Positions 53,543-62,515 of a stretch of 64,000 nucleotides of DNA are shown here, one piece after another. The stretch comes from Pseudomonas sp. A34-9. Lineage in GTDB: Bacteria; Pseudomonadota; Gammaproteobacteria; Pseudomonadales; Pseudomonadaceae. The stretch covers positions 558,001-622,000 of the forward strand of contig NZ_CP119967.1 of NCBI RefSeq assembly GCF_029543085.1, read 5' to 3'. Numbering within the stretch: the first letter of the stretch is position 1; every line of letters starts with the position of its first letter. The notes under the pieces were generated by a model that searched no databases, was not told the origin of the DNA, and saw only the letters and a program-made list of their open reading frames with translations. A program made the position numbers and the translations under genes.

Positions 53543-54394
53543 ATGGCTAAAATTATCGGCATCATCGTCGTATTCGCGAGCGTGCTCGGCGGATACGTGC
53601 TCTCCCACGGCAAGATTGCCGCCCTGATCCAGCCCTTCGAGGTGATGATCATCGGTGGTGCTGCACTCGGTGCATTCCTGCAGGCCAACCCCGGCTACAT
53701 GACGATGCACGTGCTCAAGAAATCCCTGAGCATGTTCAGTTCGCGCTTCAGCCACACTTTTTACCTGGAAGTGCTGGGCCTGATCTACGAGATCCTCAAC
53801 AAGAGCCGCCGCGAAGGCATGATGGCCATCGAAGGCGACATCGAAGATGCCGCGGCGAGCCCGATCTTCGCCAAGTACCCGGCAGTGCTCAAAGACGAGC
53901 GCATGACTGCGTTCATCTGCGATTACCTGCGCATCATGTCGTCCGGCAACATGGCCCCGCACGAGCTGGAAGGCTTGTTCGACATGGAACTGTACAGCCT
54001 CAAGGAAGACCTCGAACACCCGTCCCACGCGGTGAACGGCATCGCCGACGCCATGCCCGGTTTCGGTATCGTTGCGGCGGTACTCGGTATCGTGGTGACC
54101 ATGGCCTCGCTGGGTGAAGGCGACCAAAAGTCCATCGGTCTGCACGTTGGTGCGGCGTTGGTCGGTACCTTCTTCGGTATTCTCGCGGCGTACGGTTTCT
54201 TCGGCCCGTTGGCCCACTCGCTGGCCCACGATGCCAAGGAAGAGCTGAACGTCTATGAAGCCATCAAGGCTTCGTTGGTGGCTTCGGCTTCCGGCATGCC
54301 GCCGTCGCTAGCCGTCGAGTTCGGTCGCAAGGTGCTGTACCCGGCGCACCGTCCAAGCTTCGCCGAGCTGGAACAAGCGGTTCGCGGTCGCTAA
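53543..54394 (+). CDS. motA: Flagellar motor stator protein MotA
   Basis: Proton-channel and torque-generating stator subunit, 283 aa, four membrane helices. The N-terminal helix MAKIIGIIVVFASVLGGYVL, a large cytoplasmic loop with charged residues, and the channel helix segment PGFGIVAAVLGIVV near residue 172, including the conserved Pro, are visible. The ATG at 53543 gives the typical start; a longer frame back to 53465 includes the promoter and was rejected. It precedes motB by 3 bases. Controlled by the FliA promoter upstream. Confidence 0.97.
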   Translation: MAKIIGIIVVFASVLGGYVLSHGKIAALIQPFEVMIIGGAALGAFLQANPGYMTMHVLKKSLSMFSSRFSHTFYLEVLGLIYEILNKSRREGMMAIEGDIEDAAASPIFAKYPAVLKDERMTAFICDYLRIMSSGNMAPHELEGLFDMELYSLKEDLEHPSHAVNGIADAMPGFGIVAAVLGIVVTMASLGEGDQKSIGLHVGAALVGTFFGILAAYGFFGPLAHSLAHDAKEELNVYEAIKASLVASASGMPPSLAVEFGRKVLYPAHRPSFAELEQAVRGR

Positions 54395-54397
54395 GTC

Positions 54398-55465
54398 ATG
54401 GAAAATAATCAGCCGATTATCATCAAGCGCGTCAAGCGCATAGCCGGCGGGCATCACGGCGGGGCGTGGAAAATCGCCTTCGCCGACTTCGCCACGGCGA
54501 TGATGGCGTTCTTCCTGGTGTTGTGGCTGCTGTCCACCGCCACACCCGAGCAGAAGATCGCCATCGCCGGTTACTTCAAAGACCCGGTCGGCTTCTCCGA
54601 AAGCGGTACGCCGTACATCATCGACCTGGGTGGTACGCCGACCTTGGCGCCGGAAAACACCCTCAACCCGGAAGTGAAATCGCAACCGCAGCCTGACAAG
54701 GTCACGGTCGACACCGAGCAGGTTGAAGGCATGGCCGAGCAGGTCGAGAAGGAGCGTCTGGAACTGCTCCTGCAAGAACTGCAGAACAAGGTCGACGAGA
54801 ACCCGCAGCTGCAGAAATTCAAGGATCAGATCCTTTTCGAGATCACGCCGAACGGCTTGCGCATTCAGATCATGGACGCCGAGAACCGGCCGATGTTCGA
54901 CTCCGGTTCTGCACGCCTGAAGCCGTACTTCGAAGACATCCTGCTGGCCATGGCCGACACCATCAAAGCGGTGCCGAATAAGATCAGCATCAGCGGCCAC
55001 ACCGACGCCAAGCCGTACACCGGCACCGGCGATTTCGGTAACTGGGAGCTGTCGGCCAACCGTGCCAACGCCGCCCGTCGTGCGTTGGTCGCTGGTAGCT
55101 ATCCGGATGCGCAAGTGGCGCGGGTGGTGGGTTATGCCTCGTCGGCGTTGTTCGACAAGGAAAACCCGTTCAACCCGGTCAACCGCCGCATCGACATCGT
55201 GGTGCTGACCAAAAAAGCCCAGGCGGCCATTGAAGGTGCGCAAGGTGCCGATCCGGCGAAACCGGCGGATCAAGGCCAGAACGGTGCTGCTCCGGCAACC
55301 CCGGTCGACCCGAATGCACTGCCGGCGGATCAGCAACCGGTGCCAGCGCACGAACTGCGCGAACGCCTGAACCTGTTCGATGACGCCGCACCGAAACCGG
55401 CCGAGCCGGGGAGTGCGGCGCCAGCGCCTGCTCCCCCAACCACTGTCCCCGCGCCGAAGCAGTGA
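54398..55465 (+). CDS. motB: Flagellar motor stator protein MotB
   Basis: Anchors the stator to peptidoglycan and supplies the proton-binding Asp. The protein is 355 aa. One membrane helix (about 29-49) holds the essential Asp 30 in KIAFADFATAMMAFFLVLWL; a plug/linker follows, then the OmpA-like peptidoglycan-binding domain with ISGHTDAKPY near residue 201 and RRIDIVVL near 262. The last 80 residues are Pro/Ala-rich and low in complexity, longer than the C-terminus of enteric MotB. A strong bidirectional terminator follows. Confidence 0.96.
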   Translation: MENNQPIIIKRVKRIAGGHHGGAWKIAFADFATAMMAFFLVLWLLSTATPEQKIAIAGYFKDPVGFSESGTPYIIDLGGTPTLAPENTLNPEVKSQPQPDKVTVDTEQVEGMAEQVEKERLELLLQELQNKVDENPQLQKFKDQILFEITPNGLRIQIMDAENRPMFDSGSARLKPYFEDILLAMADTIKAVPNKISISGHTDAKPYTGTGDFGNWELSANRANAARRALVAGSYPDAQVARVVGYASSALFDKENPFNPVNRRIDIVVLTKKAQAAIEGAQGADPAKPADQGQNGAAPATPVDPNALPADQQPVPAHELRERLNLFDDAAPKPAEPGSAAPAPAPPTTVPAPKQ

Positions 55466-55468
55466 AGC

Positions 55469-55501
55469 AAAAAAAAGCCGCGAGATGATCGCGGCTTTTT
55501 T
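55469..55501. terminator. Bidirectional terminator between motB and rsgA
   Basis: AGCCGCGA (55476-55483), loop GATGA, TCGCGGCT (55489-55496), flanked by eight A residues on the left and six T on the right, so it works on both strands. Confidence 0.93.
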
Positions 55502-55513
55502 CTGTCTGGCTGT

Positions 55514-56545
55514 TTAGTAGCCGTTTTCCGGCAAACTGGCGATGATCGAGCGGTAGCTGTTCATCCGCTGCTGCTGCACGCGGCCATCCTCGAGTGCCTT
55601 GAGCAACGCACAGCCCGGTTCACGATCATGCTTGCAGTCGCGGAAGCGGCACGTGCCCAGCAAGTCATCGAACTCGATGAAACCCGCTTCGACGTCGGCG
55701 CGGCTGACGTGACCGAGGCCGAATTCGCGGATACCCGGGGAGTCGATCAGCTCACCGCCACCGGGGAAGTGGAACAGGCGCGCGGTGGTCGTGGTGTGCG
55801 TGCCTTGCCCCGACAGCTCGGACAACGGTCCGACGCGGGTTTCCACCTCAGGCAGTAAGCTGTTGACCAGCGACGACTTGCCGACGCCGGACTGTCCGAC
55901 GAAGACGCTGATGCGCCCGTCGAGTTGCTGTTGCAGTTGTTCCATGCCATTGCCGTGATGCGCCGAGACTTCCAGCACCGGATAACCCAGCGTGCGGTAA
56001 ACCGCCAGCAGCGCATTGAGCGCTGGGGCGTTCTGCTCGTCGATCAGGTCGAATTTGTTCAGCAGCAACAGCGGGCGGATGCCGGCGTGTTCGGCGGCGA
56101 CCAGGTAGCGGTCGATCAGGTTGGCATGCGGCTCGGGCAGTGGCGCGAAGACGATGACGATCATGTCGACGTTGGCCGCGACCGGTTTGAGCTGGCCACG
56201 GCTGTCCGGACGGCACAGTTCGGTGGTGCGCGGCAGTTGCGCGACGATCACCCCGATGCCCTGGTTGCCGGCACGCCAGACGACCGTGTCGCCGGTCACC
56301 AGCGCAGGCAGGTTGGCGCGCAAGTGGCAGCGGAACACCTGGCCGGCGTGATCGCCGTCAACAGCTTCGACCTCGACCTGCACACCGAAGTGGGCGATCA
56401 CCAGGCCGGTCTGTTCCGGGCCCAGGTCACCACCTTCGAGCGCTTCGACAGCCGAGGACTCGCGTTTGGCGGCGCGTGCGGCGCGCTCGCCTTGAATCTT
56501 TTCGATGCGCCAGTTTTGACGACGATTGAGTTGGCGTTTGGCCAT
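55514..56545 (-). CDS. rsgA: Ribosome small subunit-dependent GTPase A
   Basis: A circularly permuted GTPase that checks late 30S maturation. The protein is 343 aa: N-terminal OB fold (about 40-110). The G-motifs follow in the order G4 (NKFD, 163-166), G1 (GQSGVGKSS, from 217) and G3 (DSPG, 268-271). A C-terminal zinc site is formed by Cys 299, Cys 304, His 306 and Cys 312. The permuted order is diagnostic. It is divergent from orn across 107 bases, an arrangement shared with E. coli and PAO1. Confidence 0.97.
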   Translation of the reverse strand: MAKRQLNRRQNWRIEKIQGERAARAAKRESSAVEALEGGDLGPEQTGLVIAHFGVQVEVEAVDGDHAGQVFRCHLRANLPALVTGDTVVWRAGNQGIGVIVAQLPRTTELCRPDSRGQLKPVAANVDMIVIVFAPLPEPHANLIDRYLVAAEHAGIRPLLLLNKFDLIDEQNAPALNALLAVYRTLGYPVLEVSAHHGNGMEQLQQQLDGRISVFVGQSGVGKSSLVNSLLPEVETRVGPLSELSGQGTHTTTTARLFHFPGGGELIDSPGIREFGLGHVSRADVEAGFIEFDDLLGTCRFRDCKHDREPGCALLKALEDGRVQQQRMNSYRSIIASLPENGY

Positions 56546-56652
56546 GGGTGTTCCGTCTGAAGAATGCAGCGATTAGGTAAAACGGCCGCGAGTTTAGCAC
56601 GCCCGGGCACCGGCCTAGGCTAAACTGCGCAGCATTGCTTAGGAGCCGACAT

Positions 56653-57195
56653 ATGCCAAACCCGCAGAACCTGATCTGGATCGACCTGGAAATGACCGGT
56701 CTTGATCCGGATAACGACGTCATCATCGAAATGGCCACCATCGTCACCGACAGCGATCTCAACACGCTGGCCGAAGGCCCGGTAATCGCCATCCACCACA
56801 GCGACGAAGTCCTCGCGCGCATGGACGAGTGGAACACCCGCACCCACGGCAACTCCGGCCTGACCCAGCGTGTACGCGACAGCCGCATCAGCATGGCTGA
56901 AGCCGAAGCCGAAACCATCGCCTTCCTGGAAAAGTGGGTGCCAAAGGGCAAGTCGCCGATCTGCGGCAACAGTATCTGCCAGGATCGCCGCTTCCTTTAC
57001 CGGCACATGAAAGCGCTGGAAAGCTATTTCCACTACCGTAACCTCGACGTCTCCACGCTCAAGGAACTGGCTGCGCGCTGGGCGCCGGATGTACGCGACA
57101 GCTTCAAGAAGGGCAGCACGCACCTGGCGCTGGACGACATCCGCGAATCGATCGCCGAGTTGCAGCACTACCGCAAGCATTTCATCAAGTTCTGA
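56653..57195 (+). CDS. orn: Oligoribonuclease
   Basis: A DEDDh 3'-5' exoribonuclease that degrades di-nucleotides, including pGpG from c-di-GMP breakdown, so it is linked to c-di-GMP turnover. The protein is 180 aa. Catalytic residues lie in IDLEMTGLD (Asp 11, Glu 13), [10 protein letters not shown] and HLALDDI. The ATG at 56653 follows TAGGAG; an in-frame ATG at 56635 was rejected. An intrinsic terminator follows. Confidence 0.97.
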   Translation: MPNPQNLIWIDLEMTGLDPDNDVIIEMATIVTDSDLNTLAEGPVIAIHHSDEVLARMDEWNTRTHGNSGLTQRVRDSRISMAEAEAETIAFLEKWVPKGKSPICGNSICQDRRFLYRHMKALESYFHYRNLDVSTLKELAARWAPDVRDSFKKGSTHLALDDIRESIAELQHYRKHFIKF

Positions 57196-57211
57196 TCAGG
57201 CGTGACTCAGC

Positions 57212-57230
57212 AGGGGGCTTGCCCCCTTTT
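57212..57230 (+). terminator. Intrinsic terminator of orn
   Basis: AGGGGGC (57212-57218), TT, GCCCCCT (57221-57227), then TTT. The stem is GC-rich with a very short loop. Confidence 0.75.
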
Positions 57231-57282
57231 GGTGCCGCCGCGAAATGGCTAGACTGCGCGCCTTCCTGCCAGGACCGCCACC

Positions 57283-57894
57283 ATGTTGCTGATGCTTTAT
57301 CTGATCGCCATCACCGCTGAAGCCATGACCGGCGCGCTGTCTGCCGGACGGCGCGGCATGGATTGGTTCGGCGTGGTGCTGATTGCCTGTGTCACGGCGT
57401 TGGGCGGCGGTTCGGTACGCGACGTGCTGCTCGGCCATTACCCGCTGACCTGGGTCAAACACCCGGAATACCTGGTGCTGACCTCGGCCGCCGCGATGCT
57501 CACCGTGTTCACCGCGCGCTGGATGCGGCACCTGCGTTCGCTGTTTCTGGTGCTCGATGCGGTTGGTCTGGTGGCATTCACCTTGATCGGCTGCATGACC
57601 GCTCTGGAAATGGGCCACGGCATGCTGGTGGCCTCGGTCAGCGGCGTGATCACCGGCGTATTCGGCGGCATCCTGCGCGACATCTTCTGCAACGACATCC
57701 CGCTGATCTTCCGCCGTGAGCTGTACGCCAGCGTCTCGTTCGCGGCGGCGTGGTGTTACATGCTCTGCCTGTACCTGAATGTGCCGAGCGAGCAGGCGAT
57801 CCTGATTACCTTGTTCGGCGGCTTCCTGCTACGGCTGCTGGCGATTCGTTTCCACTGGGAAATGCCCAAGTTCGTCTATAACGATCAGCCCTGA
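57283..57894 (+). CDS. TRIC-family (UPF0126) cation channel protein
   Basis: A 203 aa inner-membrane protein with about seven helices and two inverted-repeat halves. Each half carries a glycine-rich, basic motif: TALGGGSVRDVLLG near residue 48 and GVFGGILRDIFC near 128. These are the selectivity signatures of prokaryotic trimeric intracellular cation channel homologues (YadS/YicG). The ion carried in this organism is not known. It stands alone between the orn terminator and a REP pair. Confidence 0.88.
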   Translation: MLLMLYLIAITAEAMTGALSAGRRGMDWFGVVLIACVTALGGGSVRDVLLGHYPLTWVKHPEYLVLTSAAAMLTVFTARWMRHLRSLFLVLDAVGLVAFTLIGCMTALEMGHGMLVASVSGVITGVFGGILRDIFCNDIPLIFRRELYASVSFAAAWCYMLCLYLNVPSEQAILITLFGGFLLRLLAIRFHWEMPKFVYNDQP

Positions 57895-57904
57895 CGCGAT
57901 TCCC

Positions 57905-57990
57905 TGAAGGCGCTGCCGCTGGCGGCGATCTTTTGACTTTGATTTTTAAAAGACGAGAGCAAAAGATCGCAGCCTTCGGCAGCTCCTACT
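57905..57990. repeat. REP pair, tail-to-tail, AAAAGATCGCAGC family
   Basis: GCGATCTTTT (57925-57934) and AAAAGATCGC (57961-57970) face each other across an AT-rich 26-base centre, with the outer arms GGCGCTGCC and GGCAGCTCC beyond. The other two pairs of this family (28675, 47575) have the opposite, head-to-head order. It lies between the convergent stops of the TRIC-family gene and queG. Confidence 0.8.
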
Positions 57991-57998
57991 TTGCGTGG

Positions 57999-59063
57999 TT
58001 ACGCGAGGCCGTGTTGTTTCAACGCCCACTCGACATGTTCCCGCACCAGCTCTGACGGATAGTCGCGGCGCGCCTTCAAGGCTTCCAGTACCGGAATGCT
58101 CGACGGCGCATTGCCCAGGCCCACCGCCAGATTGCGCAACCAGCGCTCGTAGCCGGCACGGCGCAGCGGCGAGCCTTCGGTGCTGCTGAGAAACTTGTCC
58201 TCGTCCCACAAAAACAGCTCGGCCAGTTCGGCATTGTCGAGGTTGTGCCGTGGCTTGAAATCGCTTTCCCCGGAAGGCTTGGCGAAACGGTTCCACGGGC
58301 AGACGATCTGGCAGTCATCACAGCCGAACACGCGATTGCCGATCAGCGGGCGCAAATCTTCGGGAATGGCGCTTTTCAGTTCGATGGTCAGATAGGAGAT
58401 GCAACGCCGCGCGTCCAGCACATACGGGCCGACGAAGGCATTGGTCGGGCAAATATCGAGGCACGCGGTACAGCGGCCGCAGTGCTCGGTGCTGTGTGGT
58501 TCGTCCACTGGCAATGGCAGATCGACGAACAGTTCGCTCAAGAAAAAATAACTCCCGGCCTTGCGGTTCAGCACCAAGGTGTTTTTACCGATCCAGCCCA
58601 GCCCCGCCTGTTCGGCGATGGCTTTTTCCAGTACCGGGGCACTGTCGACAAAGGCGCGGAAACCGAACGGGCCGATCTCGGCCTGAATCTTGTCGGCCAA
58701 TTGCTGCACACGTTTACGGATCAATTTGTGGTAATCGCGGCCCAAGGCATAACGCGACACGTAGGCTTTTTCCGGTTGCGCCAGCATGTGCGCCATTTGT
58801 GTGTCGCCGGGCAGGTAGTCCATGCGCAGCGAGACCACGCGCAACGTGCCCGGCACCAGTTCTTCGGGGTGCGAGCGTTTGCTGCCGTGGGCGCCCATGT
58901 AGTCCATTTCGCCGTGGTAGCCGGCCTCGAGCCAGCGCGCCAGGTGCTGCTCGTGTTCGGCGAGATCAAGACCGCTGATGCCGACTTGCTGGAAGCCCAG
59001 CTCGCGGCCCCAATCCTTGATCGATTGGGCGAGGGCGGGCAGGTCTGTGGTGATGGCGGACAT
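57999..59063 (-). CDS. queG: Epoxyqueuosine reductase
   Basis: Last step of queuosine synthesis in tRNA; a cobalamin and iron-sulfur enzyme. The protein is 354 aa. Two [4Fe-4S] ferredoxin-like motifs are visible: CGRCTACLDICPTNAF near residue 190 and CDDCQIVCPWN near 240. N-terminal YHGEMDYMGAHGSKR is typical of the family, as is a HEAT-like C-terminus (RWLRNLAVGLGNAPSS). The start at 59063 (MSAITTDLP) was chosen; the longer frame reaches into nnr. Divergent from nnr. Confidence 0.95.
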   Translation of the reverse strand: MSAITTDLPALAQSIKDWGRELGFQQVGISGLDLAEHEQHLARWLEAGYHGEMDYMGAHGSKRSHPEELVPGTLRVVSLRMDYLPGDTQMAHMLAQPEKAYVSRYALGRDYHKLIRKRVQQLADKIQAEIGPFGFRAFVDSAPVLEKAIAEQAGLGWIGKNTLVLNRKAGSYFFLSELFVDLPLPVDEPHSTEHCGRCTACLDICPTNAFVGPYVLDARRCISYLTIELKSAIPEDLRPLIGNRVFGCDDCQIVCPWNRFAKPSGESDFKPRHNLDNAELAELFLWDEDKFLSSTEGSPLRRAGYERWLRNLAVGLGNAPSSIPVLEALKARRDYPSELVREHVEWALKQHGLA

Positions 59064-59126
59064 GAGGCGAGAGAAACCGGAGCTGAGGTGCGTATAATTC
59101 TGCCAGACATCGGAGCCCGAAGACGC

Positions 59127-60626
59127 ATGCCGCACACGAAAGATGAATTACCCGACGCGCTGTATGGCGCCGCACAGGTGCGCGAACTCGATGCACGGCT
59201 GATCGCCGCCGGTACGCCGGGCTTCGAATTGATGCAGCGCGCGGCGCATGCGACCTGGCGAGCGCTGGTTCGGCAGTGGCCTTCGGCGACTGAACTGACG
59301 GTGCTGGCCGGGCAGGGTAACAATGCCGGTGACGGTTATCTGGTCGCGGCGATGGCGCAGCGGGCCGGCTGGTCGGTGCGCGTATTGGCAGTCGGCGATC
59401 CACAGCGCTTGCAGGGCGATGCGGCGTTGGCCCATGCCGAAGCGCTGGCGGAAGGTGTCGTGGTGCAAGGCTGGCAGCCTCAAAGTGAACTGCGCGGGGT
59501 CATTCTCGACGCATTGCTCGGCACGGGGCTGAGCGGGGAGGTGCGCGAGCCTTATGTCGGCGCGATCACGGCAATCAACGCCAGCGGTTTGCCGGTGACA
59601 GCCATCGATATCCCTTCTGGATTAAGCGCTGACACCGGGCACAGGCTCGGTGCCGCTGTGCGGGCCGATCTGACGGTGACCTTTATCGGGCTGAAAACCG
59701 GCCTGTTCACCGGCGACGCGGCGGATCACGTCGGCCAATTGGTATTTAACGATTTGCAGGCCAGCGCCGACATCTATCGTGACATTCCAGTCATCGCCCG
59801 ACTGCTCAACACGGCTAATCTTCCGAGGTTGGCGGCGCGTGCACCGTCTTCGCACAAGGGCCGTTTTGGCCATGTGCTGCTGATCGGTGGCGATCACGGC
59901 TTCGGCGGGGCGATCCTGCTCAGTACCGAAACGGCATTGCGCAGCGGCGCGGGCATGGTTTCGCTGGCGACTCGTCCCGAACATGTGCCAGCGGCGCTGA
60001 CCCGGGTACCGGAAGCCATGGCGCTTGGCACTTCATCGGCCAATCAGTTGATGGGCTTGCTGGAAAAAGTCTCGACGCTGGTTGTCGGTCCCGGACTCGG
60101 CCAGGCCAGTTGGGGACGCGCATTGTTGTCGGCGGCCGCCAACGCGGCCTTGCCGCAAGTGTGGGATGCCGACGCGCTGAACCTGCTGGCGAACGGTTTC
60201 GTTGAGTTGCCCAAGGATTGCGTGATCACCCCGCATCCGGGCGAAGCCGCGCGTTTGCTGGGAATCAGTACCGCCGAAGTGCAAGCGGATCGTCCGGCGG
60301 CGGCGCTGGCATTGAGCAAAAAATATACAGCAGTTGTCGTGTTGAAGGGCGCCGGCAGCCTGATCGCTCACCCCGATGGCCGTCTGGCGTTGTGTCACCA
60401 AGGCCATCCGGCCATGGCCACCGCCGGCCTTGGCGACGTGCTCGCCGGTTTGGCCGGTGCGCTGCTGGCGCAAGGCATGGACCGTTTCGACGCTGCGTGT
60501 CTGGCGGTCTGGCTGCACGCCAATGCCGGTCTGCAACAAGGAAAATTCGGCCGTGGGCTGGCGGCCAGTGATCTGATTCCAGCCATTCGTCAGTTGTTGG
60601 AGGAGCAAGCACCGTGTCTGAAGTAA
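59127..60626 (+). CDS. nnr: Bifunctional NAD(P)H-hydrate epimerase / ADP-dependent dehydratase
   Basis: Repairs hydrated NAD(P)H. The protein is 499 aa with two fused domains. The N-terminal YjeF_N epimerase (1-215) shows GQGNNAGDGYLVA and IDIPSGLSADTG. The C-terminal ribokinase-like dehydratase (230-490) shows KGRFGHVLLIGGD, ITPHPGEAARLLG and the ADP-binding TAGLGDVLAGL. The ATG at 59127 gives MPHTKDELPD; a much longer in-frame extension is antisense to queG and was rejected. It overlaps tsaE by 13 bases. Confidence 0.95.
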   Translation: MPHTKDELPDALYGAAQVRELDARLIAAGTPGFELMQRAAHATWRALVRQWPSATELTVLAGQGNNAGDGYLVAAMAQRAGWSVRVLAVGDPQRLQGDAALAHAEALAEGVVVQGWQPQSELRGVILDALLGTGLSGEVREPYVGAITAINASGLPVTAIDIPSGLSADTGHRLGAAVRADLTVTFIGLKTGLFTGDAADHVGQLVFNDLQASADIYRDIPVIARLLNTANLPRLAARAPSSHKGRFGHVLLIGGDHGFGGAILLSTETALRSGAGMVSLATRPEHVPAALTRVPEAMALGTSSANQLMGLLEKVSTLVVGPGLGQASWGRALLSAAANAALPQVWDADALNLLANGFVELPKDCVITPHPGEAARLLGISTAEVQADRPAAALALSKKYTAVVVLKGAGSLIAHPDGRLALCHQGHPAMATAGLGDVLAGLAGALLAQGMDRFDAACLAVWLHANAGLQQGKFGRGLAASDLIPAIRQLLEEQAPCLK

Positions 60627-61084
60627 CCCTGTACCTGGCCGATGAACAGGCCATGAGCGACTTTGGCGCACGGATCGCCCGCGTGACCCAGGGCCATGGC
60701 CTGATTTTTCTCGAAGGCAACCTGGGCATGGGCAAAACCACCCTGTCGCGGGGCATCATTCGCGGCCTGGGCCATGTCGGAGCGGTAAAAAGTCCGACCT
60801 TCACCTTGGTCGAACCTTACGAAATTGGTGACATCCGCGCCTTCCACTTTGACCTGTATCGCCTGGTCGATCCGGAAGAACTGGAGTTTCTCGGCATCCG
60901 CGACTACTTCGAAGACGATGCCCTGTGTTTGATCGAGTGGCCCGATAAAGGTGCAGGCTTTTTGCCAAAGCCGGACCTGACCATTACCATTAGCCCGCAA
61001 GACAGCGGGCGTTCGCTGAAAATTTTATCCCAGGGCTCGCGTGGCGAGGCCTGGTGTGCCGCTTTGGCATTGGAATCCAATTAA
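60614..61084 (+). CDS. tsaE: tRNA threonylcarbamoyladenosine ATPase TsaE
   Basis: ATPase partner of TsaB and TsaD in t6A synthesis at position 37 of ANN-decoding tRNAs. The protein is 156 aa. The Walker A motif GNLGMGKTTLSRG is near residue 36, followed by SPTFTLVEPYE, HFDLYRL and CLIEWPDKG. The GTG start at 60614 lies inside the end of nnr, implying coupling. Order nnr-tsaE-amiB-mutL is conserved across gammaproteobacteria. Confidence 0.96.
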   Translation: MSEVTLYLADEQAMSDFGARIARVTQGHGLIFLEGNLGMGKTTLSRGIIRGLGHVGAVKSPTFTLVEPYEIGDIRAFHFDLYRLVDPEELEFLGIRDYFEDDALCLIEWPDKGAGFLPKPDLTITISPQDSGRSLKILSQGSRGEAWCAALALESN

Positions 61085-62515
61085 ATGATGGGGTTAGGTA
61101 TGCGCTTTCGCGCGTTGGTGGCTGCCGCTGGACTGTTGTTGATGGCAGTAACCGTCAACGCTGTGGCCGATTCAAAGGTCAACAGCGTGCGCCTGTGGCG
61201 GGCGCCGGACAACACGCGACTGGTCTTCGACCTGAGTGGCCCGGTGCAGCACAGCGTGTTTACCCTGACCGCACCGGATCGCCTGGTGATCGACATCAAC
61301 GGCGCCACCCTCGGTGCGCCGCTGAATGTGCAGACCGCGAACACGCCGATCACCGCGATGCGTTCGGCCCAGCGTACGCCGACCGATCTGCGGGTGGTCA
61401 TCGACCTGAAGAAAGCCGTCACCCCGAAAAGCTTCTCGCTGGCGCCGAACGCGCAGTACGGCAACCGTCTGGTGGTCGACCTGTTCGATAATCCGGCCGA
61501 CGCCGCGCCCCCGCCTGCACCAACGCCGCAGGTTGCGAACATACCGGCAGTGCCGGTGACCCCGACCGAACCGGCAATCAAGTTACCGCCAGCTCCGGCC
61601 GGCAAGCGCGACATTATTGTGGTGATCGACGCCGGTCACGGCGGCGAAGACCCGGGCGCGTCCGGCTCGCGCGGCCAGCGTGAGAAAGACGTGGTCCTGC
61701 AAATCGCCCGCGAACTGCAGCGTCAGGTCAACGGCATGAAAGGCTTCCGCGCCGAACTGACCCGTACCGGCGACTACTTCATCCCGTTGCGCGGCCGTAC
61801 CGAAATTGCTCGCAAGAAAGGCGCCGACCTGTTCGTGTCGATTCACGCTGACGCCGCGCCATCTGCCGCCGCTTTCGGTGCATCGGTGTTTGCCCTGTCT
61901 GATCGCGGCGCGACATCGGAAACTGCCCGTTGGCTGGCCGACAGCGAAAACCGTTCCGACTTGATCGGTGGTGCCGGCAACGTCAGCCTCGACGACAAGG
62001 ACCGCATGCTCGCCGGCGTGCTGCTCGACCTGTCGATGACTGCCTCGCTGACGTCCAGCCTCAATGTTGGCCAGAAAGTCCTGACCAATATCGGCCGCGT
62101 CACGCCGTTGCACAAACAGCGTGTGGAGCAGGCCGGGTTCATGGTGTTGAAGTCGCCGGACATCCCGTCGATCCTGGTCGAAACCGGATTTATCTCCAAC
62201 GCCAACGAAGCGAACAAACTCTCGGCGTCGAGCCATCAGCAGGCGCTGGCGCGTTCGATCAGCAGCGGCGTGCGCCAGTTCTTCCAGCAGAACCCGCCAC
62301 CGGGCACCTACATCGCCTGGCTGCGTGATTCCGGCAAGATTGCCCAAGGCCCGCGCGATCATCGCGTCGGTCCGGGCGAAACGCTGGCGATGATCGGCGT
62401 GCGCTATCAGGTGTCGCCAGCCACGTTACGTGCTGCCAACAACCTGAAAAGCGATGAGCTGAAAGTCGGTCAGCACTTGACCATTCCTGGCACCGAACTG
62501 GCGTCCAAAGAATGA
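61085..62515 (+). CDS. amiB: N-acetylmuramoyl-L-alanine amidase with AMIN and LysM domains
   Basis: A periplasmic zinc amidase that splits septal peptidoglycan during cell separation. The protein is 476 aa: signal peptide (about 1-29), AMIN domain (about 34-135), Pro-rich linker and Amidase_3 domain. The zinc ligands are in [25 protein letters not shown] and [11 protein letters not shown]-terminal LysM repeat ([20 protein letters not shown]) follows. The start may be 61085 or the ATG at 61100. It overlaps mutL by 4 bases. Likely activated by EnvC/NlpD-type factors. Confidence 0.95.
   Translation: MMGLGMRFRALVAAAGLLLMAVTVNAVADSKVNSVRLWRAPDNTRLVFDLSGPVQHSVFTLTAPDRLVIDINGATLGAPLNVQTANTPITAMRSAQRTPTDLRVVIDLKKAVTPKSFSLAPNAQYGNRLVVDLFDNPADAAPPPAPTPQVANIPAVPVTPTEPAIKLPPAPAGKRDIIVVIDAGHGGEDPGASGSRGQREKDVVLQIARELQRQVNGMKGFRAELTRTGDYFIPLRGRTEIARKKGADLFVSIHADAAPSAAAFGASVFALSDRGATSETARWLADSENRSDLIGGAGNVSLDDKDRMLAGVLLDLSMTASLTSSLNVGQKVLTNIGRVTPLHKQRVEQAGFMVLKSPDIPSILVETGFISNANEANKLSASSHQQALARSISSGVRQFFQQNPPPGTYIAWLRDSGKIAQGPRDHRVGPGETLAMIGVRYQVSPATLRAANNLKSDELKVGQHLTIPGTELASKE

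Noticed and set aside
57905..57990. Riboswitch or small RNA downstream of the TRIC-family gene
   Set aside because: The structure is fully explained by a REP pair shared with two other gaps.
58245..59126. Long N-terminal extension of nnr
   Set aside because: It is antisense to queG with no family similarity; the normal N-terminus begins at 59127.
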